A DNA stretch of 64,000 bases from Staphylococcus argenteus (GCF_000236925.1 NC_016941.1:2306566-2370565); one strand, 5' to 3'. Counted from the stretch's first letter, positions 8,983-18,198 are shown. Notes: a model not told the origin generated them from the sequence alone. Translations and numbers: made by a program.

Positions 8983-9855
8983 ATGTCAAACGTACTAACA
9001 GAAATAGATAGTCAGTATCCATACATGACTAAAAATGAAAAAAAGATTGCTAGCTTTATCCTTAATTCACCACAAAAAGTGATAAAAATGAGGTCTCAAG
9101 ACTTAGCAAGCTTATTAGATATTAGTACCTCATCAGTCATTCGATTTAGCAAAAAAATCACTGATGGTGGTTTTCATGATTTAAAAATTAATATCTCAAA
9201 ATATGTACCAAAAGCGTCGTCAATTTATAATGTCGAACTCGCAAATAACGAAAGTACAGAGTCGTTAAGAACCAAACTCCATACTCGCACAACTCGTACA
9301 CTTAATCATGCCAATAACGAATTAAACGATAAAACAATCGATCAAATTTGTCATTGTTTAAAACGTTCTGACACGATTTTCATTTATGGGTTTGGTGCTT
9401 CTTTTGTAGTCGCTACAGACCTTTATCAAAAATTATCAAGAATAGGTTTAAATATTCAACTCGTTCAAGAAACGCATATTTTTGCAACGTTATTAGCAAC
9501 TCATAATTCTAACGACAGTGTCATTCTTATTACTAACAATGGTACACAAAGTGAAATGCAGTCTATGGTCAAAGTCATTGACGACTACCATATACCAATT
9601 ATCACAATAACTAGCACCATGGATAACCCTATAGCACAGGCATCAAATATTGTTTTAACATATGGGAAAACAGATGAAAATGAGATGCATATGGGCGCAA
9701 CAACATCACTTTTTGCTCAAATGTTCACGATTGATATTTTATATTATCGTTATGTAGCTCTTAATTATCATGCATCATTAGATTTTATTACTCAATCTAA
9801 AATGGCCTTAGATAATTATCGCAAACATTTATCGAATATAAACTTTAAACATTAA
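8983..9855 (+). CDS. RpiR/MurR family regulator with SIS domain
   Basis: A 290-residue regulator. The N-terminal HTH_6 domain (about 1-75) includes DLASLLDISTSSVIRFSKK. The C-terminal SIS sugar-phosphate domain (about 115-250) begins IFIYGFGASFVVATD and carries the ITNNGTQSEM phosphate-loop segment. Such proteins sense sugar phosphates. ATG 8983 is chosen because GGAG lies eight bases upstream. It has no adjacent sugar gene, so its regulon is probably elsewhere. It differs from the second RpiR protein at 17377. S. aureus has several RpiR proteins affecting pentose phosphate and virulence genes; I cannot tell which one this is. Confidence 0.85.
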   Translation: MSNVLTEIDSQYPYMTKNEKKIASFILNSPQKVIKMRSQDLASLLDISTSSVIRFSKKITDGGFHDLKINISKYVPKASSIYNVELANNESTESLRTKLHTRTTRTLNHANNELNDKTIDQICHCLKRSDTIFIYGFGASFVVATDLYQKLSRIGLNIQLVQETHIFATLLATHNSNDSVILITNNGTQSEMQSMVKVIDDYHIPIITITSTMDNPIAQASNIVLTYGKTDENEMHMGATTSLFAQMFTIDILYYRYVALNYHASLDFITQSKMALDNYRKHLSNINFKH

Positions 9856-9985
9856 CAGTCTTATATAACTTCTTTAAATGTATCACGCAACAATGTTTGT
9901 TTCATCAAAGTTTATATACACTTTAATATACTTAGACTATATCGATGACATCATGCTAGAGTTATATTTTAATTAAATTATTATT

Positions 9986-10028
9986 GCAATTGACTGACGG
10001 TTTCATACCATATGTCAATTGCTTTTTT
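9986..10028 (+). terminator. Terminator of the RpiR regulator
   Basis: GCAATTGAC (9986-9994) and GTCAATTGC (10014-10022) form a perfect 9-bp stem followed by TTTTTT. Confidence 0.85.
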
Positions 10029-10236
10029 AATGTCTCTTTAACTATTTTAAAAATCCAGATTATCAATGATTGTGATCCATAGTAAATCAACAATATAAGT
10101 TACTACCAATGTCTATTTTAATTACACAGTGTTAAAAATATTGTTTACATTCTCATTTATAAACATCATTTTCACTATAATAAATATCATCTTCGTCCAA
10201 TATTAAGCTAACAATGTATTTCGGAGCATAAAAATA

Positions 10237-10305
10237 TACGCCCAAACATAACAGCGTCTATTTGCTATAATCAGCAAACACCGACCATGTTATAGTATGG
10301 GCGTA
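10237..10305 (-). terminator. Terminator of the amino-acid permease
   Basis: TACGCCCA (10237-10244) pairs with TGGGCGTA (10298-10305). The stem continues imperfectly (AACATAAC with GTTATAGT) and contains a smaller TTTGCT/AGCAAA hairpin. It lies ten bases past the stop codon. Confidence 0.7.
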
Positions 10306-10314
10306 CATAATATA

Positions 10315-11694
10315 TTATTTAACTTTTACATTGTTTTTATTATATCTAATGAAATAATAAATTGTTACTACGGTTAAGAAGATTGCACCAATAAGCACTG
10401 ATACTCTCGTCTCTGCATTAAATACCATACCTACTAATACTAATATTAAAAATAATATAGTTAAGTAGTTACTCACTGCGCCACCAGGCATCTTGAATGG
10501 ATGTCCTTCCACTTCTTCAGGATGTAACTTTCTAAAGCGTAAGTGACTGAATAAAATCATAAACCAAGGAATCATTCCTGGTAAAATTGATGCACTATAT
10601 ACATATACGAAAATACTGCTAGCACCATCGATAAATAAAGGTAAAATTACATTTAATAAAGCACCAATTAAAATACCAAGAGATACTGCAACAACAGTAT
10701 ACATAGGCACACCGTTTTTCATAACTTTTGTGAATATCTTAGGCATTTCACCTTTATGCGCAAGTGTATAAATCATACGACTTGCACTGAAAATACCTGA
10801 GTTACAGCCAGACATTGCTGCCGTCAACACAACAAAGTTAATTAATGCTGCAGCAAATGTAATACCGATTTTCGCAAAAGTAGCAACAAAAGGACTTCCG
10901 ATATCGCCTAATTGGTTCCATGGATATACAGAAACAATTACAAAAATAGCACCAAGATAGAAAATTAAAATTCTCCAAATTACGCCATTTACTGCTTTCA
11001 CAATATTTCGTTGAGGGTCTTTTGTTTCCCCTGCTGAAATACCAATTAATTCCACACCTTGGTAAGAACCTATAACAATTGATAATGCGAAGAAGAAGCC
11101 AACGATTCCATTCGGCATAAATCCACCGTTTGTCCATAAATTAGAAATACCAACTGGATGACCGCCATTTCCAAAACCAAAGAAAATAAGACCAAAACCA
11201 GCAATGATCATTAAAATAATTGTTACAACTTTAATTAAAGCAAACCAAAATTCAAATTCGCCAAATGCTTTTACTGAGAATAAATTCGCTGCCATTAATA
11301 ATAAAATAGCGATAACCCCCGGTATCCATGTTGGTAAGTCGGGATACCAGAACTTCATATATTCTCCTACTGCAATAACTTCACTCATACCAACTACAAT
11401 CCATTGGAATATATTACTCCAAGCTGTCATATAGCCCGCTGCTGGATGTATATAATCACTTGCGAACGTAGCAAATGATCCTGTTGTTGGGTTCAAATAA
11501 ATCATTTCACCCATTGCTCTCATGATTAAAAATAAAAAGATACCCGCAATTAAATATGCAAGGATAACAGATGGTCCTGTCCATTTAATTGTACTTGTTG
11601 CACCCATGAAAAGCCCCACGCCAATCGTACCACCAAGTGCAATCATTTGAATTTGACGGGCACTCAATCCCCTTTGTAGTTCATTGTTCTCCAT
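10315..11694 (-). CDS. APC-superfamily amino-acid permease
   Basis: A 459-residue transporter with about 12 membrane segments. It has the AAT-family opening ([22 protein letters not shown]) and the conserved [17 protein letters not shown] segment after TM2, as in the D-serine/D-alanine/glycine, proline and lysine permeases. The substrate cannot be fixed from sequence. It is monocistronic, with its own terminator and an upstream cre box (11801-11816), so expression should respond to glucose through CcpA. A promoter candidate (-10 TATAAT at 11755-11760 on the minus strand) lies between gene and cre. Confidence 0.87.
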   Translation of the reverse strand: MENNELQRGLSARQIQMIALGGTIGVGLFMGATSTIKWTGPSVILAYLIAGIFLFLIMRAMGEMIYLNPTTGSFATFASDYIHPAAGYMTAWSNIFQWIVVGMSEVIAVGEYMKFWYPDLPTWIPGVIAILLLMAANLFSVKAFGEFEFWFALIKVVTIILMIIAGFGLIFFGFGNGGHPVGISNLWTNGGFMPNGIVGFFFALSIVIGSYQGVELIGISAGETKDPQRNIVKAVNGVIWRILIFYLGAIFVIVSVYPWNQLGDIGSPFVATFAKIGITFAAALINFVVLTAAMSGCNSGIFSASRMIYTLAHKGEMPKIFTKVMKNGVPMYTVVAVSLGILIGALLNVILPLFIDGASSIFVYVYSASILPGMIPWFMILFSHLRFRKLHPEEVEGHPFKMPGGAVSNYLTILFLILVLVGMVFNAETRVSVLIGAIFLTVVTIYYFIRYNKNNVKVK

Positions 11695-11754
11695 AACGTC
11701 TTACCCCATCTCTGATTGATACTAAATAAATCCATAAAAAAACTTATTGTCGTA

Positions 11755-11816
11755 ATTATACTATAAATTACCGATTTTGGTACATTAATATTTGCATACC
11801 ATGTAATCGTTTACAG
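11755..11816 (-). promoter_or_regulatory. Permease promoter and upstream cre box
   Basis: The cre box ATGTAATCGTTTACAG (11801-11816) fully matches the CcpA consensus. A minus-strand TATAAT lies at 11760-11755. The cre centre is then about 60 bases upstream of the likely start, the spacing seen at CcpA-activated promoters rather than at repressed ones. Confidence 0.65.
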
Positions 11817-11973
11817 AACTACTATAGCAGGCTTTTTTACATTTGCAAACAATTATTTTGTGATTTTTCTAAAAAATTAAACAAATTGCTCACAAACCTT
11901 TAAATACCATACAATTTCAAGTATTCTAAGTGATTATGATATAATTTGAATAATATTAAAAAGGAGCATTGAA

Positions 11974-12330
11974 ATGTTAAAACAAATATTACCTCGTGCG
12001 ATAAAAATATCTTTAATCTTTGCAGTAGCATTTTTTATCATAAATTATTTCGGCATGCAGAAACCAGATATTACTTATTTAATCGGAAAAAGCATCGTTG
12101 CAACTGTTGTATTCATGCTCATATATCTCACAGTGTTTACAATCATTAATTCTCCTGAACGTAAATTCAAATTAGGAACCATTTTACCTTTTGCTTTAAT
12201 TATCGGTATCATTGTTGGCACTAAGTTTTTAACAGTTCAAATCGGAGTTATTTCTAGTTTAATCATTAGTGTTATAGCTACTTTTCTTTGGGAATTTATC
12301 GAAAAAAATAAAGGAGGTCGCTCATCATGA
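11974..12330 (+). CDS. Uncharacterised four-segment membrane protein
   Basis: A 118-residue very hydrophobic protein with about four membrane segments. A basic loop containing PERKFK lies between segments 2 and 3, and the tail is charged (EKNKGGRSS). ATG 11974 follows AAGGAG. An extended -10 (TGATATAAT, about 11937-11945) lies just upstream. Its last codons overlap the next gene (ATGA), so the two form a coupled operon. Family not recognised. Confidence 0.75.
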   Translation: MLKQILPRAIKISLIFAVAFFIINYFGMQKPDITYLIGKSIVATVVFMLIYLTVFTIINSPERKFKLGTILPFALIIGIIVGTKFLTVQIGVISSLIISVIATFLWEFIEKNKGGRSS

Positions 12331-12512
12331 CAACTGCATTAATTGGTGTTATTGTACTAATTTTACTAATCATTAGTTTCGTACCAAATTACCGCGCTAT
12401 GAGAGCAGCGAAAGAACAAGGCAGTAATGCAACAAGGGCAACGATTATGGTAGGTATAGATATAATCTTAATTGTACTTATCATCGTGACGTTATTATTA
12501 AAATATATGTAA
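12327..12512 (+). CDS. Small two-segment membrane protein
   Basis: A 61-residue protein starting inside the stop codon of the preceding gene, with GGAGG ten bases upstream. Two hydrophobic segments (about residues 4-21 and 39-60) flank a short basic loop (YRAMRAAKEQG). The coupling suggests it works with the 118-residue protein. Function unknown. Confidence 0.75.
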   Translation: MTTALIGVIVLILLIISFVPNYRAMRAAKEQGSNATRATIMVGIDIILIVLIIVTLLLKYM

Positions 12513-12517
12513 TAATA

Positions 12518-12617
12518 AAACCACCTTACCTTATTCAATATATGGTAGACGATTAGCTGATTTGTTGAAAAGCTTACCGTCATTTATATCCATATATGTT
12601 AGGTATGGTGGCTTTTT
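12518..12617. terminator. Long hairpin between convergent genes
   Basis: A 100-base imperfect inverted repeat. CCACCTTACC (12521-12530) pairs with GGTATGGTGG (12602-12611), and AATATATGG pairs with CCATATATG further in. An inner GACG/CGTC stem continues it. AAAA and TTTTT flanks make it a terminator for both strands, but it is about twice the usual length. Confidence 0.7.
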
Positions 12618-12618
12618 A

Positions 12619-12807
12619 TTATAATTTACCTTGTAAAAGTAAAAAATATCCTATTGTTGCAAGTATAATATATATCATTGAACCAACAACGAAAGACCTT
12701 ACTTGTATTCGAAACGGTGTCTGCTTATTAAAAATTGGCCCTATTACTAAATTTCCAATCGCTAAAATAATTGGACCTGCTAAAAAAAATAATATGATAT
12801 ATCCCAT
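12619..12807 (-). CDS. Small membrane protein downstream of a HAD gene
   Basis: A 62-residue hydrophobic protein. ATG 12807 is preceded by a perfect AGGAGG, so the longer open frame to 12852 is not used. It has two or three membrane segments (FFLAGPIILAIGNLVIG, then VVGSMIYIILATIGYFLLL). It starts 10 bases after the HAD phosphatase stop codon and is probably co-transcribed. Function unknown. Confidence 0.75.
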   Translation of the reverse strand: MGYIILFFLAGPIILAIGNLVIGPIFNKQTPFRIQVRSFVVGSMIYIILATIGYFLLLQGKL

Positions 12808-12817
12808 GTTAGACCTC

Positions 12818-13453
12818 CTATTTCGAAAAGAAACGTGTAACGATTTGATCATAGTTTAAATCTTTCGCTACGTATTCAACAGTTGTAAAGTCCTGTGCGT
12901 TAGTCATTTCATTTGTATTAACAATAACGTCTAATCCTGCTGTAATTGCCGCTGTTGCACCATTTACAGAATCTTCGATAGCCAAACATTGAGTAGGCAT
13001 ATAGTTCAATTGTTGTACCGCTGTTAAATATAGCTCAGGATCAGGTTTAACGAGCTCAACATCTTCCCTACCAACGACAACGTCTATACAATCATCCAAA
13101 CCAAGTGCCTTAAAGGTAGGCATAATCTCTGCTTTTACACTACTTGTTGCAATGGCCATAGGTATATGTCGTTGTTTTAAAAACACCATTAAAGATTTAA
13201 TCGTGTCAATCATAGGTAACATCGTACTTGTACGATGATGCTCTTCGTATATTTTCTCTTTATTTTCTGAACCTATTGCCTTAACTAAATAATCATGCAA
13301 ATCAGTAGCTGCTCCACCAATAGATGCACGATAAAAATCGATGCTAATCGGATTGACGTTATAATTGACTAAGTGTTTATTAATGACATTAAACAAATGC
13401 TGTTCGGTATCTATTATGGTTCCGTCAAAATCAAATATGACTGCTCTATACAT
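12818..13453 (-). CDS. HAD-superfamily phosphatase, phosphoglucomutase-like subfamily
   Basis: A 211-residue cytoplasmic hydrolase. Motif I is FDFDGTIIDTE (nucleophile Asp8 and Asp10), motif II the IATSS segment, motif III Lys in LVKPDPELY, and motif IV the IEDSVNGA segment. An alpha-helical cap follows motif I, as in beta-phosphoglucomutase and phosphoglycolate phosphatase relatives. The DGT and IEDS motifs fit a phosphatase of small sugar phosphates; substrate not determined. GGAG lies seven bases before ATG 13453. The small membrane protein gene follows. Confidence 0.85.
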   Translation of the reverse strand: MYRAVIFDFDGTIIDTEQHLFNVINKHLVNYNVNPISIDFYRASIGGAATDLHDYLVKAIGSENKEKIYEEHHRTSTMLPMIDTIKSLMVFLKQRHIPMAIATSSVKAEIMPTFKALGLDDCIDVVVGREDVELVKPDPELYLTAVQQLNYMPTQCLAIEDSVNGATAAITAGLDVIVNTNEMTNAQDFTTVEYVAKDLNYDQIVTRFFSK

Positions 13454-13527
13454 ATGTCTTCTCCTCTATTCTTTCTCTTTCTAAAAGCTTAACATAGTCT
13501 GATAAGTACTTCATTTTATAACTCGTT

Positions 13528-14445
13528 TTATCTTTTTTTCGACCAATATTTAGCTAGTATAGGACCAGTAATATTATGTACAAAGCTAAATACAGCACCA
13601 GGAACAGCAGCTATCGGATTAAAATGTAATGTAGCTAATGATACTGCCAAACCAGAATTTTGCATACCTACTTCAATACTAACTGCTTTTTGATCTTGTC
13701 TATCTAATTTTAAAAGTCGCGCTAACCAATAACCGATTGTGTAACCTAACACGTTATGTAAAATAACTACTATGAAAATTAATAAACCCGTCGTCAAAAT
13801 TTGACGCTTACTTCCTCCTACTACAATAGCTAAAATCAAAGATATAGCAATTACCGATATAATTGGCAATGCCGTAGAAGCTGTTTCAGCAATTCGACGA
13901 TTGATAAGTTGTAATATAATACCAATTGTTATAGGAATTAAAACTACTTGAATAACTGACCATAACATACTCAAGAAAGATACTTCTAACCACTCATTCG
14001 CAAATAAATATATTAATGCTGGCGTAACTACGGGCGCTAGTAATGTAGAAACAGTTGTAATCGACACAGAAAGCGCAACATTGGCTTTCGCTAAATAACT
14101 CATTACATTACTTGATGTTCCTCCAGGACAACAACCAACTAATATCACACCTATAGCTATGTCCGGCGGTAAATGGAATGACTTAGCTATAATAAAAGCT
14201 AGTGTTGGCATAATACTAAATTGTAACAAGACACCTATAATGACTGCCTTAGGTGTTTGAAATACCATTTTGAAATCATTAGGCGTAATCGTTAAACCCA
14301 TACCTAACATAACAATACCAAGTAAATAAGGTACCCATTTCCCTAATGTTGCTACATGTTGTGGAAAAATAAAACCTATAATTGCTGCAAGTAACATCCA
14401 TACCAAGAAACTTTTCGTCGCAAATGCACTTAATCTTTGAAACAA
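13528..14445 (-). CDS. Bile acid:sodium symporter family transporter
   Basis: A 305-residue membrane protein with 9 or 10 hydrophobic segments, of the BASS (ASBT/YocS) fold. Hallmarks are GMGLTITPNDF, GCCPGGTSSNVMSYLAKAN with its glycine/serine crossing loop, and EVGMQNSGLAV. These crossed-helix regions bind sodium and substrate. Related bacterial proteins carry organic anions such as pantothenate or bile acids. The start is taken as TTG 14445, since GGGGAG lies eight bases before it; ATG 14487 has no such site. It stands alone, 74 bases before the HAD gene on the same strand. Confidence 0.85.
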   Translation of the reverse strand: MFQRLSAFATKSFLVWMLLAAIIGFIFPQHVATLGKWVPYLLGIVMLGMGLTITPNDFKMVFQTPKAVIIGVLLQFSIMPTLAFIIAKSFHLPPDIAIGVILVGCCPGGTSSNVMSYLAKANVALSVSITTVSTLLAPVVTPALIYLFANEWLEVSFLSMLWSVIQVVLIPITIGIILQLINRRIAETASTALPIISVIAISLILAIVVGGSKRQILTTGLLIFIVVILHNVLGYTIGYWLARLLKLDRQDQKAVSIEVGMQNSGLAVSLATLHFNPIAAVPGAVFSFVHNITGPILAKYWSKKR

Positions 14446-14712
14446 TAGTAACACTCCCCAGTTGATAATATTGAAAAATATTACCATAAGACGCTTAACG
14501 TTACAATAACTTTTCAGAAAATTGAGATAAATAAGTATTTTAACTAATCCACACTTACTTTATGATACGTTTTAAAAATTATTTAAACTTCATTCAAAAG
14601 TCTTAGTGAATAAAGAAAAAAAGCGTGGTAAAATCAACTTGAACAAAATTAAGTCACCTTTATACACACTTAAAGTGTATTTAAAGTTATGTATTCCTCG
14701 GGAGGTCCTCAC

Positions 14713-15243
14713 ATGTTAATTGATAAATTCGAAACATACATCATCAACATCGCTGGTTTGAATGACCGCGCCACTAGAAAAAAATTAAATAAATTATGCA
14801 AAAGTGTACAATTTTGCGATGCCTTGCAATATTCTATAAACAAGAAATTCAATCAATTTGTACTAGAAATCAGCTTACCCAAACAACAGTTACCATATTT
14901 TATTTCATTTTTAAGTTTTCATCAGTATAGTATTTACCAAGTGTTATTACCGAAGAAAATTAATGAACTACTTGATTCAGACAACTTATATCAATCTGCG
15001 AAACGCTTCGATATTAGTATCGATGGATTACAAGATGCATTTATCAAAGATAAAGTGATAGATATTATGAATATGTTCCAAAACCATACAGATATTACAT
15101 ATACATTAAATAAATCACATGCGCATATCATATGTACACCAGAAATATTTGCCAAAATATTGCATACGATTGCAACTAGAAATATTGATATTCTCTCTGC
15201 AAACTACAGATCTTCATCATTAAGTAAAGTTCGCATTTCATAA
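14713..15243 (+). CDS. Uncharacterised 176-residue protein
   Basis: ATG 14713 follows GGGAGG. No membrane segment or signal peptide is seen. The sequence is mixed alpha/beta with many basic residues and a His-rich stretch (NKSHAHIICTP). I recognise no domain. It is transcribed alone toward a bidirectional terminator shared with the PTS gene. A short ACACTTAAAGTGT palindrome (about 14665-14677) lies in its leader and might be a regulatory site. Confidence 0.7.
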   Translation: MLIDKFETYIINIAGLNDRATRKKLNKLCKSVQFCDALQYSINKKFNQFVLEISLPKQQLPYFISFLSFHQYSIYQVLLPKKINELLDSDNLYQSAKRFDISIDGLQDAFIKDKVIDIMNMFQNHTDITYTLNKSHAHIICTPEIFAKILHTIATRNIDILSANYRSSSLSKVRIS

Positions 15244-15305
15244 TAAAAGACACATCAATACGATAATCATTTATAATGCTATCGTATATCGATGTGTCTT
15301 TTTTG
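15243..15305. terminator. Bidirectional terminator
   Basis: AAGACACATCAATACGATA (15247-15265) pairs with the segment ending CGATGTGTCTT (15280-15300). A-rich and T-rich flanks lie on either side, between convergent genes. Confidence 0.85.
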
Positions 15306-15307
15306 AA

Positions 15308-16912
15308 TTATTTTTCGTCTGATGATTGTTCTTCAACCAATTGTTCAAATGCCTCACGTACTTGTGGTACAGTCATACCTACAACAACTTGGATACTCTT
15401 ACCACTTTTCACTAATCCGTGTGCCATTTGTTGATGTGTAAAGTAATCTGTATCTGCTACTTTATTCTCATCATAGACCGTTAGACGTAATCTAGTTGTA
15501 CAATTCGTAACATCTTTAATGTTTTCTTTGCCACCTAATCCTTCTAAATAATATACAGCTTTATCTTCATATTCATTACCTGTAGACTTAGGTTTTGATG
15601 CTGAATCTTCACCTTTTTTATTTTTATAATCTTGTTTAGAGAATAACTTAACTTCTTCTTCCGTTTTCTTACGCCCAGGTAAAGGAATATCAAATTTCAA
15701 AATTAGGAATCTGAATAAGAAGAAATAAATTGCTACAAAGATTAAGCCAATAATAACTTGAGCAACATAAGTACCCCAATGTTCTTTACCTAATGGTAAC
15801 CAGTTTGTTGAAATAAAGTCTAATAAGCCACCGCCCATATTACCTACAACACCAAAGGCATACATTAATGTATCCATAGATGCCGCTAAAACTGCGTGTA
15901 ACACAAATAGGTATGGTGCGATGAATAAAAATGTAAATTCTAACGGTTCTGTAATGCCAACAACGACTGCTGTTAATGTAGCTGGAATAAGTAAAGCCGC
16001 TACTTTTTTGCGATTTTCTTTCGGTGTTGTTGCATACATTGCTAAAGCAATACCTAAACAACCAAATACTTTCCCATTACCTTGTAACATAAATCCATAA
16101 GGAAATTGTTCTTTTAAAGGTTTGCTGCTCTTAGCAAACTCATTTAAATGTTGTAACCACTCTGCTTTTAAACCATGGTTAACTACTACTGGACCAACTT
16201 CAATTGGTGCGTAAATAAAGTGATGTAACCCTGTTGGTATTAATACACGTTCCAAGAAGTGATACAACCAAACACCAATATATCCAGAAGCTATAATAAA
16301 GTGTTGCATTGAACCAATACCATGTTGAACTGTTGGCCAAATAACACATGTAATCGCTGCTAATGGTAACATAACAAAGAATGAAATTGTTACAACGAAT
16401 GTTAAGCCTTGGAACACGCCGACCATTTCAGGAAGACGTTTACTATAATATCTATTATGAATCCATGTCACAATTGCCGAAATAATAATACCGCCAAGAA
16501 TATTTGTATCTAAAGTAGCAATACCTGCTATCGATTTTAATCCGGGTACATTTTCAACACCTTTTTCCAAATTTGCGCCAAACGTATGTGGCCATTGCGT
16601 TAAAATAGCGTTAATAAATGTATTAAACATTAAGTATCCCATCAATGCTGCAAGTGCTGCATGACCAGGTGCTTTTTTAGCTAATGAAAGAGGTAATCCT
16701 ACTACAAATACAACTTCCATATGCGTGAAAATAACCCAACCACCAGATTCTATTACTGACCAAAATTTAAACCAAAACGTATGCTGATCTGCTAAACTCC
16801 CCATGATTGTCGGATTTTTAAATAATGTCGCAAAGCCAAGTACTATCCCAAAAAAAGCAAACATTAATACCGGTACAATCATTGCACTACCGAAACGCTT
16901 TATCGCATTCAT
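15308..16912 (-). CDS. glvC: PTS sugar permease IIBC, glucoside/maltose type
   Basis: A 534-residue fused IIC-IIB component of the phosphotransferase system. The N-terminal ~420 residues hold about ten membrane segments of the IIC channel, with the substrate-loop motif GITEPLEF. A hydrophilic linker (about 425-455) leads to IIB, whose phosphorylated cysteine is in VTNCTTRLRL. No IIA domain is fused, so IIA must come in trans. The sequence resembles the GlvC/MalP alpha-glucoside group; the sugar is not certain. The divergent RpiR gene is the probable regulator, and a cre box sits in the promoter region. Confidence 0.88.
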   Translation of the reverse strand: MNAIKRFGSAMIVPVLMFAFFGIVLGFATLFKNPTIMGSLADQHTFWFKFWSVIESGGWVIFTHMEVVFVVGLPLSLAKKAPGHAALAALMGYLMFNTFINAILTQWPHTFGANLEKGVENVPGLKSIAGIATLDTNILGGIIISAIVTWIHNRYYSKRLPEMVGVFQGLTFVVTISFFVMLPLAAITCVIWPTVQHGIGSMQHFIIASGYIGVWLYHFLERVLIPTGLHHFIYAPIEVGPVVVNHGLKAEWLQHLNEFAKSSKPLKEQFPYGFMLQGNGKVFGCLGIALAMYATTPKENRKKVAALLIPATLTAVVVGITEPLEFTFLFIAPYLFVLHAVLAASMDTLMYAFGVVGNMGGGLLDFISTNWLPLGKEHWGTYVAQVIIGLIFVAIYFFLFRFLILKFDIPLPGRKKTEEEVKLFSKQDYKNKKGEDSASKPKSTGNEYEDKAVYYLEGLGGKENIKDVTNCTTRLRLTVYDENKVADTDYFTHQQMAHGLVKSGKSIQVVVGMTVPQVREAFEQLVEEQSSDEK

Positions 16913-17000
16913 CTTCTTTTCCCTCCAAATCGTCTTTCCTTACATGGCATCTATTTAGATATTTTTATAAATAGATGACTTACTATTTAAATATAATATA

Positions 17001-17016
17001 TAGTAAACGCTTACAA
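17001..17016. promoter_or_regulatory. cre box of the PTS gene
   Basis: On the minus strand this reads TTGTAAGCGTTTACTA, a full match to the CcpA consensus. It lies ~90 bases upstream of the PTS start, next to TATATT-type -10 candidates, which suggests catabolite repression. Confidence 0.8.
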
Positions 17017-17107
17017 ACCTACAACGACATTGACGTATTTTGAAAGTATTTTGTATAATCAGATTATCTTTTCATATAGTGAAAATTTTTTCACGACCGG
17101 TTATTAC

Positions 17108-17299
17108 GCTTAGTTGAACAGCACTTGTACTTACCTCATATACTTAGTTGTTTAGTTATCAGGACTGTTATAAGTACAAACATACTAGTTGTTTATGTTT
17201 TTATAAAACAATCTTATACATATCGTCGCATTATAGTTTTAAATTGAGTATCATTGTTGAACTCGTCCTTTCAATACGCATCAAACCGCTTAGTTGTTT
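17108..17299. repeat. Four CTTAGTTG-like repeats
   Basis: GCTTAGTTGAAC (17108), ACTTAGTTGTTT (17142), TACTAGTTGTTT (17183) and GCTTAGTTGTTT (17288) are spaced 34, 41 and 105 bases apart. They are candidate binding sites for the adjacent RpiR regulator. Confidence 0.5.
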
Positions 17300-17376
17300 T
17301 CCAATTTTTTAATATTATCATCTTAAATTCACTGTAAAACTGATATACCCTACAATTAATTTTAAGGAGGTTGCAT

Positions 17377-18141
17377 ATGTTTTTAGATGAACACATTAAT
17401 AGAAACTTTGACAAACTTAATGATAATGATCTACAAATTGCGCATTATATTAATACACATATTGACGAATGTAAAAATATGAAAATTCATGATCTAGCTC
17501 AATACACGCATGCCTCTAATGCTACAATTCACAGGTTCACTCGTAAATTAGGATTTGATGGTTATAGCGATTTTAAATCTTACTTAAAATTCGAAAGTAA
17601 CAAAACACATCAACTTCCATCAAATTCTATTGATAGTTTTAAGCAAGAAATTGATAGTACATTCAACTATTTAGAACGTGTCGATTACCAATGTATCGCT
17701 CAAAAAATGCGTTTCGCATCAACGATATATTTATTCGGTACTGGGCGTGCACAGTTAAATGTAGCTTCAGAAGCACAACGCATTTTATTAACATTACATA
17801 ATCATGTCATCGTACTGCATGATCAACACGAACTTAAAATGATTTTGAATAAAAGTGACGTGAATGATTTATTCTTTATAATTTCATTATCAGGTGAAAC
17901 ACATGAATTGTTAGAAGTAACAAACTTACTACAACTCAGACAAAAATACTTTATTTCAGTTACAACAATGAAAGATAATACGCTTGCTCAAAAAGCAAAT
18001 TACAATGTTTATGTTTCTAGCAACACATTCTATCTGACTGATGGCACTGATTACTCTAGTTTCATTAGTTATCACATATTCTTTGAAACACTTGTTAGAA
18101 AATATAATGAATATTTGCAACATGGTGATATTTCAAATTAG
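17377..18141 (+). CDS. RpiR family regulator of the divergent PTS gene
   Basis: A 254-residue protein. The N-terminal HTH_6 domain includes DLAQYTHASNATIHRFTRKLGF. The SIS domain (about 100-230) has IYLFGTGRAQLNVASEA and the phosphate-binding IISLSGETHELLE. The SIS domain probably binds the phosphorylated sugar produced by the PTS permease. ATG 17377 has AAGGAGG in front; the TTG two codons earlier is too close to it. It is divergent from the PTS gene, the usual arrangement in glv-type loci. Confidence 0.87.
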   Translation: MFLDEHINRNFDKLNDNDLQIAHYINTHIDECKNMKIHDLAQYTHASNATIHRFTRKLGFDGYSDFKSYLKFESNKTHQLPSNSIDSFKQEIDSTFNYLERVDYQCIAQKMRFASTIYLFGTGRAQLNVASEAQRILLTLHNHVIVLHDQHELKMILNKSDVNDLFFIISLSGETHELLEVTNLLQLRQKYFISVTTMKDNTLAQKANYNVYVSSNTFYLTDGTDYSSFISYHIFFETLVRKYNEYLQHGDISN

Positions 18142-18193
18142 AAAAAAGGAAGTTATGATTTAATGGCTGTGAGCCTATCATAACTTCCTTTTG
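18142..18193. terminator. Bidirectional terminator
   Basis: AAAGGAAGTTATGAT (18145-18159) pairs perfectly with ATCATAACTTCCTTT (18177-18191). It is shared by the convergent RpiR and AHSA1 genes. Confidence 0.88.
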
Positions 18194-18198
18194 TCATA

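Larger units (their letters stand above)
9856..10314. other. Convergent intergenic region with two terminators
   Basis: About 459 bases without a gene between the RpiR regulator and the permease. It holds one terminator for each (9986-10028 and 10237-10305). The 200 AT-rich bases between them show nothing recognisable. Confidence 0.6.
16913..17376. other. Regulatory region between PTS gene and RpiR gene
   Basis: About 464 bases, longer than needed for two promoters. It contains a cre box (17001-17016), four CTTAGTTG-like repeats (17108, 17142, 17183, 17288) and an inverted repeat TTGTACTTA/TAAGTACAA (17125-17179). No reading frame is credible. It looks like a complex control region. Confidence 0.65.

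Noticed and set aside
12596-12859. 87-codon plus-strand frame over the small membrane gene
   Set aside because: It begins in the long hairpin and mirrors the minus-strand gene at 12619, which has a perfect AGGAGG.
17101-17300. CTTAGTTG repeats as a CRISPR array
   Set aside because: Copies are only ~12 bases, imperfect and unevenly spaced, with no cas genes.
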